Source: Lactuca virosa
Taxonomy: Eukaryota; Streptophyta; Magnoliopsida; Asterales; Asteraceae
Assembly: GCA_928212115.1 (NCBI GenBank)
Contig: CAKMRJ010004445.1
Span: forward strand, 76,916,010 to 76,980,009
DNA: 64,000 bases
Direction of reading: 5' to 3'
Each line of letters opens with the position of its first letter. The first letter of the stretch is position 1. Both the position numbers and the translations under genes were made by a program. The notes beneath the pieces are model-generated. The model searched no databases and was not told the origin of the DNA. It was given only the letters and a program-made list of their open reading frames with translations. This document shows positions 1 to 10,590 of this stretch, one piece after another.

Positions 1-305
1 TGGAGAAACCTTTATCTTTTTGCCTAATTGATTCTTCTTATTCGTTCTGATATACATTGAAACTTTTTCAATGATTCAGAATCACACTTAATCTTGTAAG
101 CATAACCATATTTACCAAACTTTTAGTAAATCATAACAAATATTCTTATTGTTCTTTGTGGTGGACCTGACCAGTGCACAACTATGTGTACCCAATCCCC
201 TAGTCCTTCACTTGACTCACATATACATGTGAACAAGGAATTAGTCTTAATTTCCCACAGATGAAGGTTCTCATTCATCACACAATACAAGTTGCATGAT
301 TCCAA
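1..305 (-). pseudogene. copia integrase fragment, frameshifted
   Basis: The minus-strand translation contains the run SEGLGDWVHI and then FGKYGYAYKIKCDSESLKKF. These align with the integrase opening of the copia element at 51240-51470 (GEGFLDLIHT and SRYGYIYLIKHKSETFEKF). A second frame then gives QLGKKIKVSP, matching QLGRKIKMLR of the other copy, so there is a frameshift near position 40. The catalytic D-D-E residues lie off the left end. It is a remnant with no expected activity. Confidence 0.7.
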
Positions 306-780
306 GTTTTTGTCTAATTGAAACTTGGGTGATGAGAATCTTTCCTCATTTGGTAAGTTTTGACACTACCACAAACGAAAGAATCAAATCCATTTGCTAA
401 ACATACAAACATCAATTTTCACAAATGCCATTGCAAGGATAAATACAAAATAAGACAAAATTAAAAAATTTTCTTTATTTATAAAATGCGGAAAACTTTT
501 CCTTACAATGCAATTACAAATGAAAACTATGTTTCTAAACATTTCCTAAGCAATCTATCACAACTCCTAGCAGCAGCTCAAAAATCTGATCATCGAACCA
601 TGCGATCGAAATCCATCTCTTCGCTATTAGAATCAGCTTACTCTTCCTTTAAGCTTCCTTTCTTTTCTTCGATCCTGCAACACATCAAGATACAATCTTA
701 TCACATCATGTATTAAGAATCTACAAATAGGAACTTAATAGAGTTAGATAGTTGATTTACATGAAGCAGAGTCAAACATT
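306..780. other. unassigned segment inside the copia remnant
   Basis: A protease and gag-pre-integrase domain would be expected here. I see no DTG/DSG motif or other recognisable domain in any frame. It is either highly diverged or replaced sequence. Confidence 0.4.
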
Positions 781-1466
781 CTGACTTTACCATTCTTATG
801 GTCCTTCAGGTAGATACGGCAGCTTCACAACCAATGCCCCTTCTCTTGGCAATAGAAACAAATGGAATCTTTGGGAATGGTACATGGTACAATCTTAGAA
901 TTAGCCTTTCTCTTTACCATTTGGCCAAATGACTTGACCATGGTCGATCCCTTTCTATTGGGAAGAGAAAAAATTTCTGGACTTCCAACGTTGCCATTGT
1001 CAATGTCCATGGAAGTTTGGGAGGTAGATATTCCAATAAAATTTGCTTTACCAGTGCGCCAAATCATTGCTGATTCAGCAGCAATAACCAAATAGGTTAG
1101 ATCAATAAGGGTCATGTCGTTGTCTGTCATATAGTGGTCCTTGATGAACCCGCTATATGACTTAGGGAGTGACTGAAGAACCAAGTCAACAGCGAGCTTC
1201 CTTCAGACATCGACTCCTAACATTCTCAGCTTGTCAATGTGTGACTTCATCTCCAAGACATGTGCACACACAGACCTTCCATCCTGGTGTTTGCTAGCCA
1301 ATAGGGCTTGAGTGACCGTGAACTTTTCAAGTCTTTGAACATGTGGGTTAGGGAGAACTATTGGAAGAGGTGGAGGAAGTGAAGTATGATTTCTGGGAAC
1401 ATCATCTTCATGAGGAAAGCTTTTTCCAAAAGATTTGGGAAGACCATAGTTGTCAGAACTAGACAT
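781..1466 (-). pseudogene. copia gag with CCHC zinc knuckle, broken
   Basis: The minus-strand frame opens at the ATG ending at 1466. It contains the copia gag signatures KSHIDKLRMLG and LVLQSLPKSYSGFI, then a nucleocapsid knuckle of the form CFYCQEKGHW followed by C (CX2CX4HX4C). An in-frame TGA interrupts it at about 1201-1203 and another lies inside the knuckle near 822-824. The length of about 230 codons is typical for the capsid-nucleocapsid part of such an element. Gag forms the cytoplasmic particle in living relatives; this copy cannot make a full product. Confidence 0.8.
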
Positions 1467-3321
1467 CTATAAGGGAGAAATTCAAGTTAGTTTATTTAAG
1501 TCCTTAATATAAGACCCAAAATGAAATATTAAGGCTAGGACCCATCACAATAATTTACAATTCGAAAGAGGGATGCCATAATCCAATTGCAAATTATTTA
1601 AAGGTAGGTAAATTACGATTTACCAATTTCCACCATGAAAAACGAAAATGAATTTTAGGTTTTAAATGAATTGAAATTCCTAGATCCTTTGAGATTCATT
1701 GAACTTTTCAATGGCATGTTTAATCTCGATTATGCCCTCTCAAGTTTGTGACTGGGATGCCGAGGATCACAAACAAGGTGTGAATAACCATACAAATTAG
1801 CTTGGTACTCTCGATGTTACATATCACCTAATCAATGTGTCGGTTAACCACACACACTCCATTGATCCATGATTAACACCAAGCTACCCTTTACCAGACA
1901 TTGTTAGTCCCAAATTAGTGTGTCGGTTAACCACACACACTCCACTAACGACTTAGCAAGGTGCAAAGTGTAATTTCATGGGTTAGCACCAAATTCCCAA
2001 TTTTCCTAAAGTAACTAATATTGGGAATTTATAAGGGTTTAGTTACTTTATAATTCATTATACTTTTAATGAGGGTTTAGTGTCCTATCCTACCCGTTCG
2101 GCTAACGACCCTCCACCAGTCAAGGAAGCGGTGGGTGAGAGTGGACACCCATTAAACCACCATTTTATAGGCAGTAACCTTATACCCCCTTATAGACCGG
2201 CTTCGTGAATGAGGCCTACTAACGGTAAGACTGACTTTTAACTTGCTCATATATAATACATTAGACTTTTTATTTTATATAGTATAAGGGTGTATTTTAA
2301 ACTTTTAAAATACTAGGTGGTTTAATCTATTAATTAAACTAGACTTTTAACTTAATTAAACTCAAACCATATAATTATGGATTTATTAATACTCTTTTAA
2401 ATAATCTTTTAATTAACTATCAACAAAACCATAATTAAAACTTTTAATTCTCAATTTAAGTTATGAAGTCAAAAGGTTTAGTATTTAATATTTCTCAATT
2501 AAAACTTTTTTAATCAAGTTTTAAATTCCAAAACTTGTGGTCAAGTTTTGTAACTCTTTAAAACTTTTGGTTTCCATAACTTATGAGTTTAATGCATTTT
2601 TTATGAATGAGACTTTTCATTTTCCATAACTCGAGGACAAGTTATGGAATTCTTTAAAAGCATTTAGACCAATTTTATAACCTTCCAATACTCTTGGAAT
2701 TCATAACTTAAGGAGTTAATTTGTTTTATGAAGATGAGACTTTTCAAGTTCCATAACTTATGGAACTCTTCAAAAACATTAAGATCAGTTTAACTAATAT
2801 TTATTTGTAACTCCTTAATAAAAACCTTTTGAGTTCCAAATTTGATGACAAAATTTGTAACTCCTTAAAAACATTTAGATCAAATTATAAACTTATAAAA
2901 TAACCATTTTTATCTTTTACTAATTTGATCATAATACAATTCTTGTAGTAAGATAATTTCAAATCAAATTACACTAATAATTAGTTTATCATATAATCTA
3001 GTAATTATTTTATAATTTGACAATTTACTTTTTAATTGAATGAGGATAATCATTACCATATCAGAAAAACAGATTTTATGATACAAAACAGTTTAAGGTA
3101 ATGATCCAAATCCAATTCTGGCCAAAAAAAACCCGAAAAACTGCAAACAGATGATCCAACTCGTCGAGTCGGATAATGTTCTCGACGAGTTCATCACTTA
3201 TGAGCATGGACTCGACGAGTTCATGTATGGACTCATCGAGTCCTCCTGTCAGAGTGCAGTTTTTCGAATTTTCCAACTTTGAACAATTAGCTATGCATCT
3301 ATATAACAGAAAACTACCTAT
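1467..3321 (-). other. copia 5' leader, non-coding
   Basis: An AT-rich stretch of about 1.85 kb lies between primer site and gag, long for a copia leader. It contains a direct repeat of a segment reading GTGTCGGTTAACCACACACA (starts near 1839 and 1919). Near its upstream end it has four ACTCGTCGAGT-type words (3159-3241). No coding frame was recognised. Part of it could be an unrecognised insertion. Confidence 0.5.
3159..3241. repeat. two pairs of ACTCG-N-CGAGT palindromic words in a copia leader
   Basis: Near-palindromic 11-mers start at 3159 (ACTCGTCGAGT), 3180 (TCTCGACGAGT), 3210 (ACTCGACGAGT) and 3231 (ACTCATCGAGT). Start-to-start distances are 21, 30 and 21 bp. The same words at the same distances occur in the Ty3 solo LTR at 9325-11352. 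Function unknown. Confidence 0.85.
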
Positions 3322-3334
3322 GGCTCTGATACCA
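3322..3334 (-). other. primer binding site, tRNA-iMet type
   Basis: The minus strand reads TGGTATCAGAGCC one base after the LTR end, complementary to the 3' end of plant initiator tRNA-Met. It primes minus-strand cDNA in copia elements and fixes element orientation and the LTR boundary. Confidence 0.9.
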
Positions 3335-3335
3335 C

Positions 3336-3674
3336 TGTTGGGTTTTATGTACTCTAACATTCCTATGGTGCACATACATCCCTAATGCTTTCGATCTAAG
3401 TTTTCTCTAATTATACATGCAATAAACATTTTCCAAAGCATGAAGCCTAAACTAGCATGCAAGGTGATATTTGAATCATAAAAACTAGTTAGAATATTAC
3501 CTTGTGCAGTAGCTTGAATAACTTGGCCTCAAGAAAGCTTAGCACCCCAAGTGTGATGCCTCAAATGGAATCACAAAACACCAAGAACAATTAGGATGAC
3601 TATGGAGAGGTTATGGAGACTCTAAAATCGGTTCTTACTCTTCAAATACAAGTGGTAACCGATTTTGGACTTAG

Positions 3675-3725
<51 letters not shown>

Positions 3726-4116
3726 CATGTGTGTGTGTGTAGAATTCCAATGGTCATGTGTAACCCTAATCCATACCTATAAGCTTATGATCCACCCATT
3801 TGATTTGGATAAGCACTTCATAGACTATCCCATAAGCCCATCACAAATCAATCATGGATCTTTAGCCCAATCCATATGTATCAATTTGATTAGTCTCTTT
3901 TGATCACTAAATTAATTCTTGATCAATACTAATTAACTAATATGATTCCTCAATTAATATATTATACTTATAATATATTAATAAATCACAATTAACCTCT
4001 TACTCAAATATCCTTCCTAACATATTGCTTTGATGAATGCAACCCAAATGGACCATGCTACTATCGGGTCAAGTACATACCACTTATAATTATGGGCTTA
4101 GACACTTTTTCCAGCA
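3336..4116 (-). repeat. 5' LTR of the copia element (781 bp)
   Basis: On the minus strand it runs from TGCTGGAAAAAGTGTC to ACCCAACA. It is bounded by the primer site on one side and Ty3 coding sequence on the other. It shares long stretches with the LTR at 54633-55404, for example GGTATGTACTTGACCCGATA and the following AGTAGCATGGTCC. It contains an (AT)n run and then a (GT)n run near 3676-3740. The right-hand target-duplication candidate is GGGTC (4117-4121); the left copy is outside the window. Confidence 0.85.
3676..3740. repeat. (AT)n-(GT)n compound microsatellite
   Basis: An alternating TA run passes directly into a TG run with one CATG interruption. It lies inside the copia LTR and produces spurious low-complexity reading frames. 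Confidence 0.95.
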
Positions 4117-4125
4117 GGGTCCATT

Positions 4126-5752
4126 GAACCATTTACATGGATCACAAGAGCTTGAGGTACTTGATGGATCAGCCAAATCTGAATATGAGGCGGCGTAGGT
4201 GGTTGGATGTAGTGAAGAATTACGATTGTGAGATCCTTTATCAACCTAGGAAGTCCAACATGGTGGCCGATACGCTCACTCGTAAGGTGACGAGTACACC
4301 TATTCAAGACCTATGTTTGAGGATGACGGTGATTACTCCATTATTGGAGCAGGTTCACGAGGCTCAGGTCGATGCCATGAAAGAAGAGCACCGCAAGAGT
4401 AAGCACATTGTGGGTCAGGTGTCCTCATTCTCTTACGATAGTAGGGGACTGTTGACCTTGCATTGGAGGATTTGAGTTCCGTATTGGGGTGGTGTACAAC
4501 TGGTACGAATTGAGGAGGCATACAAGTCAAGATTTTCTATTCATCCAGGTGCGACGAAAATATACAGAGACCTCTGACCCGATTATTGGTGGCCCTGCAT
4601 GAAGCGGGATGTGGCTTGGTACGTGGAGAGGTACTTGACTTGCAGGAAATTCAAGGCTGGGCATCAGCGACCTCACGACGAGATGGAGTCGTTGAGTATT
4701 CCCATTTGGAAATGGGAAGAGATCATGATGGACTTCACCACAAAGTTTCCACGGACAGCGCGAGGGGTGGATTCTATTTGGGTCATCGTAGATCGGTTAA
4801 CCAAGAGTGCACATTTTATTCCCATTCAGAAGATCATCTATGCGGAGAAGTTGGACGACATTTATATCTAAGAGGTTGTGGCACGACATGGAGTTCCACT
4901 ATTATTAGTCTCGGATCGGGATGTATGCTTCACTTCTAGATTTTGGAAGAGATTTCATGAGGAGTTGGGTACTCGCCTGCACTTCAACACGGATTTTCAT
5001 CTACAGACTGATGTTCAGAGTGAGCGGACTATCCAGGCTTTAGAGGATATGATGTGGGCTTGTGTGTTGGATTTCAGTGGCAGTTGGGATACGTATTTTC
5101 CACTGGCTGATTTTACTTATAACAATAGCTACCACGCCAGTATTGATCGACCTCCTTTTGAGATGCTCTATAAGAGGAAGTGTCACACCCTTATTTTTTA
5201 GGGCGAGGTCGGTCAGCGAGTCATATGTAGCATAGTGGTGGTGATCCAGACTACTGAGTTGATCCAACAAGTGCACGGAAGGTTGCAGACCGCACTGAGC
5301 CGCCAGAAAAGTTATGCTGATAGGCGGTGATCAGATTTAGAGTTTCAGGTCGGGGATATGGTACTCCTGAAGGGGTCGCCTTGGAAAGGTGTCATCCGAT
5401 TCAGGAAGAGGGGCGAGTTGGTCCCCAGGTATATTGGACCTTTCAGGGTGGTTACCCGGGTGGGCAGGGTTGCGTACCGTTTGGATTTGCCTAAGAAACT
5501 GAGTCAGATCCACAATACTTTTCAAGTTTCTCAGCTGCGGAAGTGTTTGGTTGATGATTCTGCATTGGTTCCTTTGGAAGACATTCAGGTGGACGAGATC
5601 CTGAATTATATAGAGAGATCGATTTCCATCCTTGACAGGAAGACGAAGACCTTGCGTAGCAAGGTTGTGAGCTTGGTGCAGGTGTAATGGCAGCACTACA
5701 AGGGTTCAAAGTAGACATGGGAGCATGAGGAGGAGATGAGGGATAATTATCC
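4126..5752 (+). pseudogene. Ty3 pol remnant: RNase H end, integrase, C-terminal tail
   Basis: It opens within RNase H (YMDHKSLRYLMDQP, then VADTLTRK where family members have ADALSRK). Next come the H2C2 zinc-binding region (WWPCMKRDVAWYVERYLTC) and an integrase core with MMDFTTKFP and VSDRD. The tail contains FQVGDMVLLKGSPWKG, YIGPFRVV and HNTFQVSQLRKC. The reading frame is broken by stops near 4473, 4574, 4869, 5201, 5328 and 5685 and by frame changes. Working integrases insert the cDNA copy in the nucleus; this copy is non-functional. Confidence 0.85.
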
Positions 5753-5797
5753 TGAGTTTTTTTCGACCCCGGACATCGAGGACAAACTCTGATTCAA

Positions 5798-5809
5798 GTG
5801 GGGGAGAGT
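5798..5809 (+). other. polypurine tract of the Ty3 element
   Basis: A purine run GTGGGGGAGAGT directly precedes the LTR start TGTAACACCC. It is the expected plus-strand primer site and marks the 5' boundary of the 3' LTR. Confidence 0.75.
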
Positions 5810-5871
5810 TGTAACACCCGTTTCAAGTATGAGTCAATTCATTTAAATTTTAGAAATTTATTCTTGGGCTG

Positions 5872-5948
5872 CCACAGTGTGGTGGGGCTTCACTACGACG
5901 TGGCATAATTTTCTTGACCACATGCTTAATTGACTCGCCACGACGTGG
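5872..5948. promoter_or_regulatory. CCACG-N-CGTGG word cluster upstream of the LTR A TATA box
   Basis: Words start at 5872 (CCACAGTGTGG), 5893 (CTACGACGTGG) and 5938 (CCACGACGTGG), with a weak match at 5918. The first two are 21 bp apart. If 5918 counts, the second pair is 20 bp apart. The cluster ends about 43 bp before TATATAAAG. Its position suggests promoter-proximal protein binding, but that is inference. Confidence 0.7.
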
Positions 5949-5990
5949 CAGCCGATTTTGGAGAAACCTTAATCCCTAGACTTTAGACCC

Positions 5991-5999
5991 TATATAAAG
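5991..5999 (+). promoter_or_regulatory. TATA box of LTR A
   Basis: TATATAAAG lies about 180 bp into the LTR in the context CCCTATATAAAGG. It is well placed to start the genomic transcript. The solo LTR at 9325-11352 has the equivalent CCTATTTAAAGG. Confidence 0.7.
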
Positions 6000-6710
6000 G
6001 ACTTTATTACTAGGGTTTCAACCTCCATCACCCTCTCAATACCTGAAATCGTAACCCTAGCCTCCCTTGTGTGATATTTTATCTTTTTGTAGTGTTTGGT
6101 TGCATTTTTGAAGGAAGGAGAAGAAGATGCTAGCCCAAAGATCAACCAACAACTCCTCCCCATCCTTGGAATCACTCTCTGGACCATTTGTAAGTCCTCA
6201 AGTCTCCATTTTGATGATTCTTTGGTTGTAGATCTAGCTTTATTAGCTTATTTTGGTCAATAAGTGATGTTTGGTTGATTTTATGTGATAAAGGTTGCTA
6301 CTTTATGACTCTCCTGAGTCACATGAGCAATATATCTTGTGGATTTAGATTTTGGTTGAGATATTTAGCCTTGCAAGCATTTTGGTCACCTTTTTCCTCG
6401 TTTTGACCTAAAATGGAATCTAGACATGCATATCTATAAAGCACCCAACTTTATGTTAGATCTAGTATTTGAAACCCTTCTAGAGTTGCTTTGGCTATGG
6501 ACTTTGAGGAAAAGTGCTTAATGGTTAACCATGTCATGAGTTTTGCCCTAATTAAACCTTGGTTTGGAGATCTGGTCTTATTGAAGTGTCTCAATCGATA
6601 AAGTTGAAAACTTTATCAATTAAGGCGTTAAGAAGGAGTAGACTACATTTTTGAGCCTTTGATTTTGAGTTAAAAGTAGCTTAACTTGATTAAGCTAATC
6701 AGACTGCTCA

Positions 6711-6905
6711 CCACGGCGTGGCACTAGGCCACCACGACGTGGTAAGTAAGGATCATTCGATTATTTTGTGATCTTATGCCCATGTTGTGGCCAAGGAAGA
6801 CCACGACGTGGAGAATTTGTTAATGGCTCGTTGACTGTTTAACTAGTGTATGGATCAGATTTAGACCCGTGGACTACGACGTTACCAAGGTTGGCCACAA
6901 TTTCG
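6711..6905. repeat. second CCACG-N-CGTGG word cluster, downstream in LTR A
   Basis: Words start at 6711 (CCACGGCGTGG), 6732 (CCACGACGTGG), 6780 (CCATGTTGTGG), 6801 (CCACGACGTGG), 6874 (CTACGACGTTA) and 6895 (CCACAATTTCG). They form three pairs, each 21 bp start to start. The last pair and the word at 6780 are degenerate but keep the spacing. The cluster is in the transcribed part of the LTR. Confidence 0.75.
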
Positions 6906-7214
6906 AGGCCAGCTGTGTTTGACTTTGACTTTGATTTGGGTTGAATTTTGGCCAACCCCTTAGCTTTGGAAGGTAAACTAAGAGTTACCTTGTATGACTA
7001 TCTAGGTGTGGTGTAGCACTTTGCTTGACTAGCAGTAAGAGTAGCATCAGTTGATTATCATCTGAGAGGTGAGGTCCTTCACTGTACTCGTGAGTCGAAG
7101 GTATCAATATCGACCTACTGGATTATGTTTGTAGAATGATACTTGTCATTGTGACGCTTACTATTTTGCATGTATGTGCTTGTTGTCTTTGTGACTCATG
7201 CATGTGTATGTATG

Positions 7215-7285
<71 letters not shown>
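7215..7285. repeat. (AT)n microsatellite in LTR A
   Basis: An uninterrupted alternating TA tract of about 70 bp. The long YIYIYI reading frames that cross it are artefacts. Confidence 0.97.
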
Positions 7286-7288
<3 letters not shown>

Positions 7289-7633
7289 GGGCAGGGCCCG
7301 TTATGCTGAGGGCGGGGCCTGTATGCAATTTGGCCAGGCATGTTATGTTGTGGACGAGGCCCATTTATAAGTATGTGATATGTGGTATTTTGGGGAAACT
7401 CATTAAGCTTTGTGCTTACAGCTTTATGTTTATGATTCAAGTACTTCCAATTCGAAAGGGAATGGCCCGGGATAATCGCACCGCATCCACCAGCATTCCG
7501 CATTTTATGACATGATTTATACTCTGATAACTATTTTATACATTATCGTGTTCTGATAGGTTTGAAATGAATGAATGACGTTTCTTTTGGCTTTTAAAAT
7601 GAAATTTTCACTTAGTAATTTTGGGACGTTACA

Positions 7634-7986
7634 AGGAACATCTTGGATAGTCCACTAGTGGTGAACGAACTTTGCTCATGGTCAAAAAGGTCAAAAAGAA
7701 AGTACTTCTTTTCAAAGTAGACTTTGAAAAATGCTTTGAGTCCATCAACTGGAAATTTCTAGATTTTATCCTTATACAAATGAGCTTTTGGGGAAAATGG
7801 AGAATATTGGTTAAAGGTTGCCTTCAATCATCGAATACTTTCGTCCTTGTGAATGGGTGCCCAATTAAAGAATTCTCTACAATGAAAGGTGTCTGACAAG
7901 GGGAACCCCTCTCCTTGTTTCTCTTCATCATATCCATGGAAGGTATAAGCGTGGTGAAGAAATCAACATGTGAAATGGGATATTTC
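7634..7986 (+). pseudogene. LINE reverse transcriptase, upstream segment
   Basis: It translates to the palm region of a plant L1-type reverse transcriptase: LLFKVDFEKCFESINWKFLD, then KGCLQSSNTFVLVNG and KGV-stop-QGEPLSLFLFII. The stop is TGA where an arginine codon (RQG) is expected. It begins mid-protein at the Ty3 LTR and ends at 7986, where the SIRE-like element inserted. Coding resumes at 23112. LINE proteins copy their RNA at the target site; this one is inactive. Confidence 0.88.
7982..7986. repeat. target-site duplication ATTTC, left copy
   Basis: ATTTC immediately precedes the left LTR and recurs at 23112-23116 right after the right LTR. A perfect 5-bp duplication is the expected signature of copia integration. 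Confidence 0.9.
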
Positions 7987-8594
7987 TAGTAATACATGAA
8001 AAGTGAACCTCTAGCAATCCGAACCAATCAAGATCCAAAGTCAACTTATGTACGAGATGTGAAGGTACTCTGAATCTTATGATGAATCCGAGATAATGGC
8101 GATCCTAAGTTAGTGTCTGTACATGCATTTAATGCATTTTGTCTTTTCCTGAAGTAACAATTCGGAGGACTTAAACGTGTGTATCTTTTGTATGTCAGTT
8201 AGTCAAACACTGATCATTATCCAGACCTTTAAATGTATTTCGGTTTGTATTAGGTTCCTCATTCACTATTTAAGGAGTGAATGTTTCATGAGTTGATATC
8301 GAAGTATTAATCCAAGAATAGCAATTATTCTCTTCACATCACTTTCAACTTACCTTCAAGTAAAAGTTCTTTCTTAATATTCTTCTTGTTCTTAAATTAT
8401 CTTTTCATTGATTATACTTAAGTTTACTTCATTTATTACTTGAATACTTTGTTGATTGATTATCGATCTTCGTGTCTCGACTGGTTTACCATACTTGACT
8501 GGACCAATACATTAGAAGCAGACATTGATCTTAAAAGTGTTAATTCTAGATTTGAGTTTTCAAACCTTGTATGCGCATAGATCTTGTTCTTTCA
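7987..8594 (+). repeat. 5' LTR of the SIRE-like element (608 bp)
   Basis: It runs from TAGTAATACATG (canonical start TG appears mutated to TA) to TTGTTCTTTCA. It aligns along its whole length with 22504-23111. The segment CACTATTTAAGGAG (about 8264-8277) is a TATA-like candidate. The primer site begins two bases after its end. Confidence 0.93.
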
Positions 8595-8596
8595 AT

Positions 8597-8609
8597 TGGT
8601 ATCAGAGCT
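8597..8609 (+). other. primer binding site, tRNA-iMet type
   Basis: TGGTATCAGAGCT follows the LTR after the dinucleotide AT. The same two-base gap is seen in the copia element ending at 47721. Confidence 0.92.
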
Positions 8610-9319
8610 TGAGTGGCTATCCTTTGAATCCATATAAACATATTATATTTTATCTGAGATTACCTTGGTATCTCAATCATTTCTGTGTTTAGGATAAATT
8701 TTCTTCTATATACCACTTCTGCTCTAATACTCTTAACTTCAATGGCTACTCCTAATCAATCTTAACATATATATTCAATGCAAATAGAAAATAGTGTGGG
8801 CTGCCCTACTCGTGCCCCATTGCTAGTTGTTGAAGAGTATGATCACTGGAAAATTAGAATGGAATGATTCTTAGTTGGTAAGGAAAAAGGTGAAGAAATA
8901 TGGAGATTTGTGAAAGATGGTCCACATGTTCCAGTCAGACAAACGGTGAGAGATGCTGCTGCAACTCTCGTGGGCCAAGAAGATCAACTTCCGGCACCTC
9001 TTACTACAACAAACATTGAAAACTACATGCTGAACAAATTGCATTTTCCAAGATGGTGTTCAGAGTCCCACCCTCGCTCTTTGAGCACATTAAGTTGTGC
9101 AAATCAGCAAAAGAGATTTGGGGCACTCTTCAAGACTTGTTCGAGGGATCAGAAAACATGAAGGATAAGCATCTGACTTCGGTTGTCAACGAGTTTGATA
9201 CCTTAACCCTTCCATAGGTGAATCTGTAGCCTCGGCTTCTAATAGGTACATAATCGTCGTCAACAACATGACAACTCATGGGATTGTCCGAACTCCACTA
9301 GAATACAATCTCAAGTTCA

Positions 9320-9324
9320 TAAAT
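9320..9324. repeat. target-site duplication TAAAT, left copy
   Basis: TAAAT precedes the solo LTR and is repeated at 11353-11357. Removing the LTR and one copy rejoins the gag reading frame (KFIN to SIGKGWGN). Confidence 0.92.
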
Positions 9325-9614
9325 TGTGACACCCAAAAATTCAAGCCAATTTAAACTTTTAAAAACATTTTAATCCATTAAGTCATTACATAGTTTTTTT
9401 TCAAAATACAGTTATCAGAGTATCCCAGTATCAAATCATAAAAATCATAACAACGAGAGGAGCGGTACGATTATGCCTTCGCCTTCCCGCGATCACCAGA
9501 GGTACCTGAAACAACAACTGAAACTATAAGCCTGAAAGCTTAGTGAGCTATCCCCCAAAATACCAACCACATAACCGTGTCATATAAACATATAACCAAA
9601 CAGCAAGCATAATG

Positions 9615-9835
9615 AGCCTTCAGCCTGACTGGACCGCCTTGCAGGCCTTCAGTCTATCTGGACCGCTCTCCGAGCCTTCGGCACGTCTGGACCGCCTCGC
9701 GCGGCCTTCAGCCTATCCGGACCGCTCGTCGGGCCTTCGGTCTGACTATCATACCCTCTTGGGTTTTGTAGTCTATCCGGACCGCCCTGGGTATGTTGGC
9801 CTTCAGCACAAATCAGGACCGCCTCAACCCAACAC
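9615..9835. repeat. 29-30-bp minisatellite in solo LTR B
   Basis: Units of the type CCTTCAGYCTATCYGGACCG recur about five times, ending with a diverged copy near 9810-9830. It is GC-rich against its surroundings. The LTR at 48289-50689 has an unrelated 36-bp minisatellite in a comparable downstream position. Confidence 0.8.
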
Positions 9836-10321
9836 CCAAATCAAACAACATGTGCATATACATTCATAGGCTATCATAATAACAGACAAACCGATCTAAC
9901 AGATTAAATAGCATAGCAACGTCCTAAACCAGGACACCGACCTACCCAGGTCATATCATAGCATAATCCTGTAACTAGGATATCGACCGTACCCGATCAC
10001 TAAGCATAAGCATATCACCATCCTAACTAACAGGATGCGAAACAATGCACATATTATGTAATAATCCAAATACAAATCCATAAGGGCCGGCCTTGGTGCC
10101 TTAGACCCTGTTGATATAGTGGGGATAACCCACCTTGCAACTGACGTCTGAAACTAGAAAGCTCAACTCCCGGATCACCAACACAAACTCCACCACCTAT
10201 AGTTACCATGAAACCCTTTTCCATAAATCTCCGAATTACCAGAATACACTCAGAAGTCAACTGGTCAACCCTTGTTCCAAGTCAAAGTCCACAGTCAAAG
10301 TCAACAGTCCATGTTGACTCG

Positions 10322-10590
10322 ACTCGTCGAGTGCAGTTCACCGACTCGTCGAGTCCTTCCTGAACTCGAGAAGTCGTGAAATCCTTGATTAGCTCGTCGA
10401 GTTCCCCTTTAACTCACCGAGTTCATACGTGTCCAAGAATTGGGAGAAACCCTAGCCGACTCGCCGAGTCTTCGAACGACTAGCCGAGTTCAAGGCAATC
10501 TTCAACGGACTCGCCAAGTTGTTCATCAACTCGTCGAGTTCATGACCATCTTCAACGGGCTCGCCGAGTTGTTCATCCAACTCGCCGAGT
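10322..10590. repeat. ACTCG-N-CGAGT word array, downstream cluster of LTR B
   Basis: Eleven words start at 10322, 10344, 10364 (degenerate), 10392, 10412, 10459, 10479, 10509, 10529, 10559 and 10580. Distances are 22, 20, 28, 20, 47, 20, 30, 20, 30 and 21 bp. The centre varies (T or C) and a few arms carry one mismatch. The alternation of about 20 and about 30 bp matches the copia leader at 3159-3241. Confidence 0.85.

Larger units (their letters stand above)
1..4116 (-). mobile_element. Ty1/copia retrotransposon, 5' part (LTR, leader, gag, start of integrase)
   Basis: Read on the minus strand the order is 5' LTR (4116-3336), tRNA-Met-type primer site, a leader of about 1.85 kb, gag (from 1466) and the start of integrase, which runs off the left edge. 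The LTR closely resembles the one at 54633-55404, so both belong to one family. The element sits inside a Ty3 element: Ty3 RNase H coding sequence starts immediately to the right of 4116. Protease and gag-pre-integrase are not recognisable between about 306 and 780. Stops and frameshifts show it is dead. The rest lies outside the window. Confidence 0.85.
4117..7633 (+). mobile_element. Ty3/gypsy retrotransposon, 3' part (RNase H, integrase, 3' LTR)
   Basis: This is the 3' portion of a plus-strand Ty3 element: RNase H remnant, zinc-binding and core integrase, pol C-terminal tail, polypurine tract and a 1.8-kb LTR. It was cut on its left by the copia insertion ending at 4116. Its right end abuts LINE coding sequence that opens mid-protein, so the Ty3 element probably inserted into the LINE. 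The pol C-terminal region resembles chromovirus (Tekay/Del-like) elements, but I would not fix the lineage without a tree. Confidence 0.85.
5810..7633 (+). repeat. 3' LTR of the Ty3 element (1824 bp), LTR A
   Basis: It runs from TGTAACACCCGTTTC to GGGACGTTACA. It carries a TATA box (5991-5999), CCACGACGTGG-type palindromic words before and after that box, an AT microsatellite (about 7215-7285) and GGGCCC/GGGGCC-rich repeats (7289-7368). The partner LTR lies outside the window. Confidence 0.88.

Noticed and set aside
486..716. 76-codon plus-strand reading frame
   Set aside because: Low-complexity serine/leucine-rich frame in the antisense of a copia remnant, no homology recognised.
3322..3334. 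tRNA-Met-like sequence
   Set aside because: Only the primer-site complement of the tRNA 3' end is present, no cloverleaf. The same applies at 8597 and 47385.
7170..7515. Reading frames of 66-126 codons on both strands
   Set aside because: They read through an AT microsatellite (YIYIYI) inside an LTR and have no domain.
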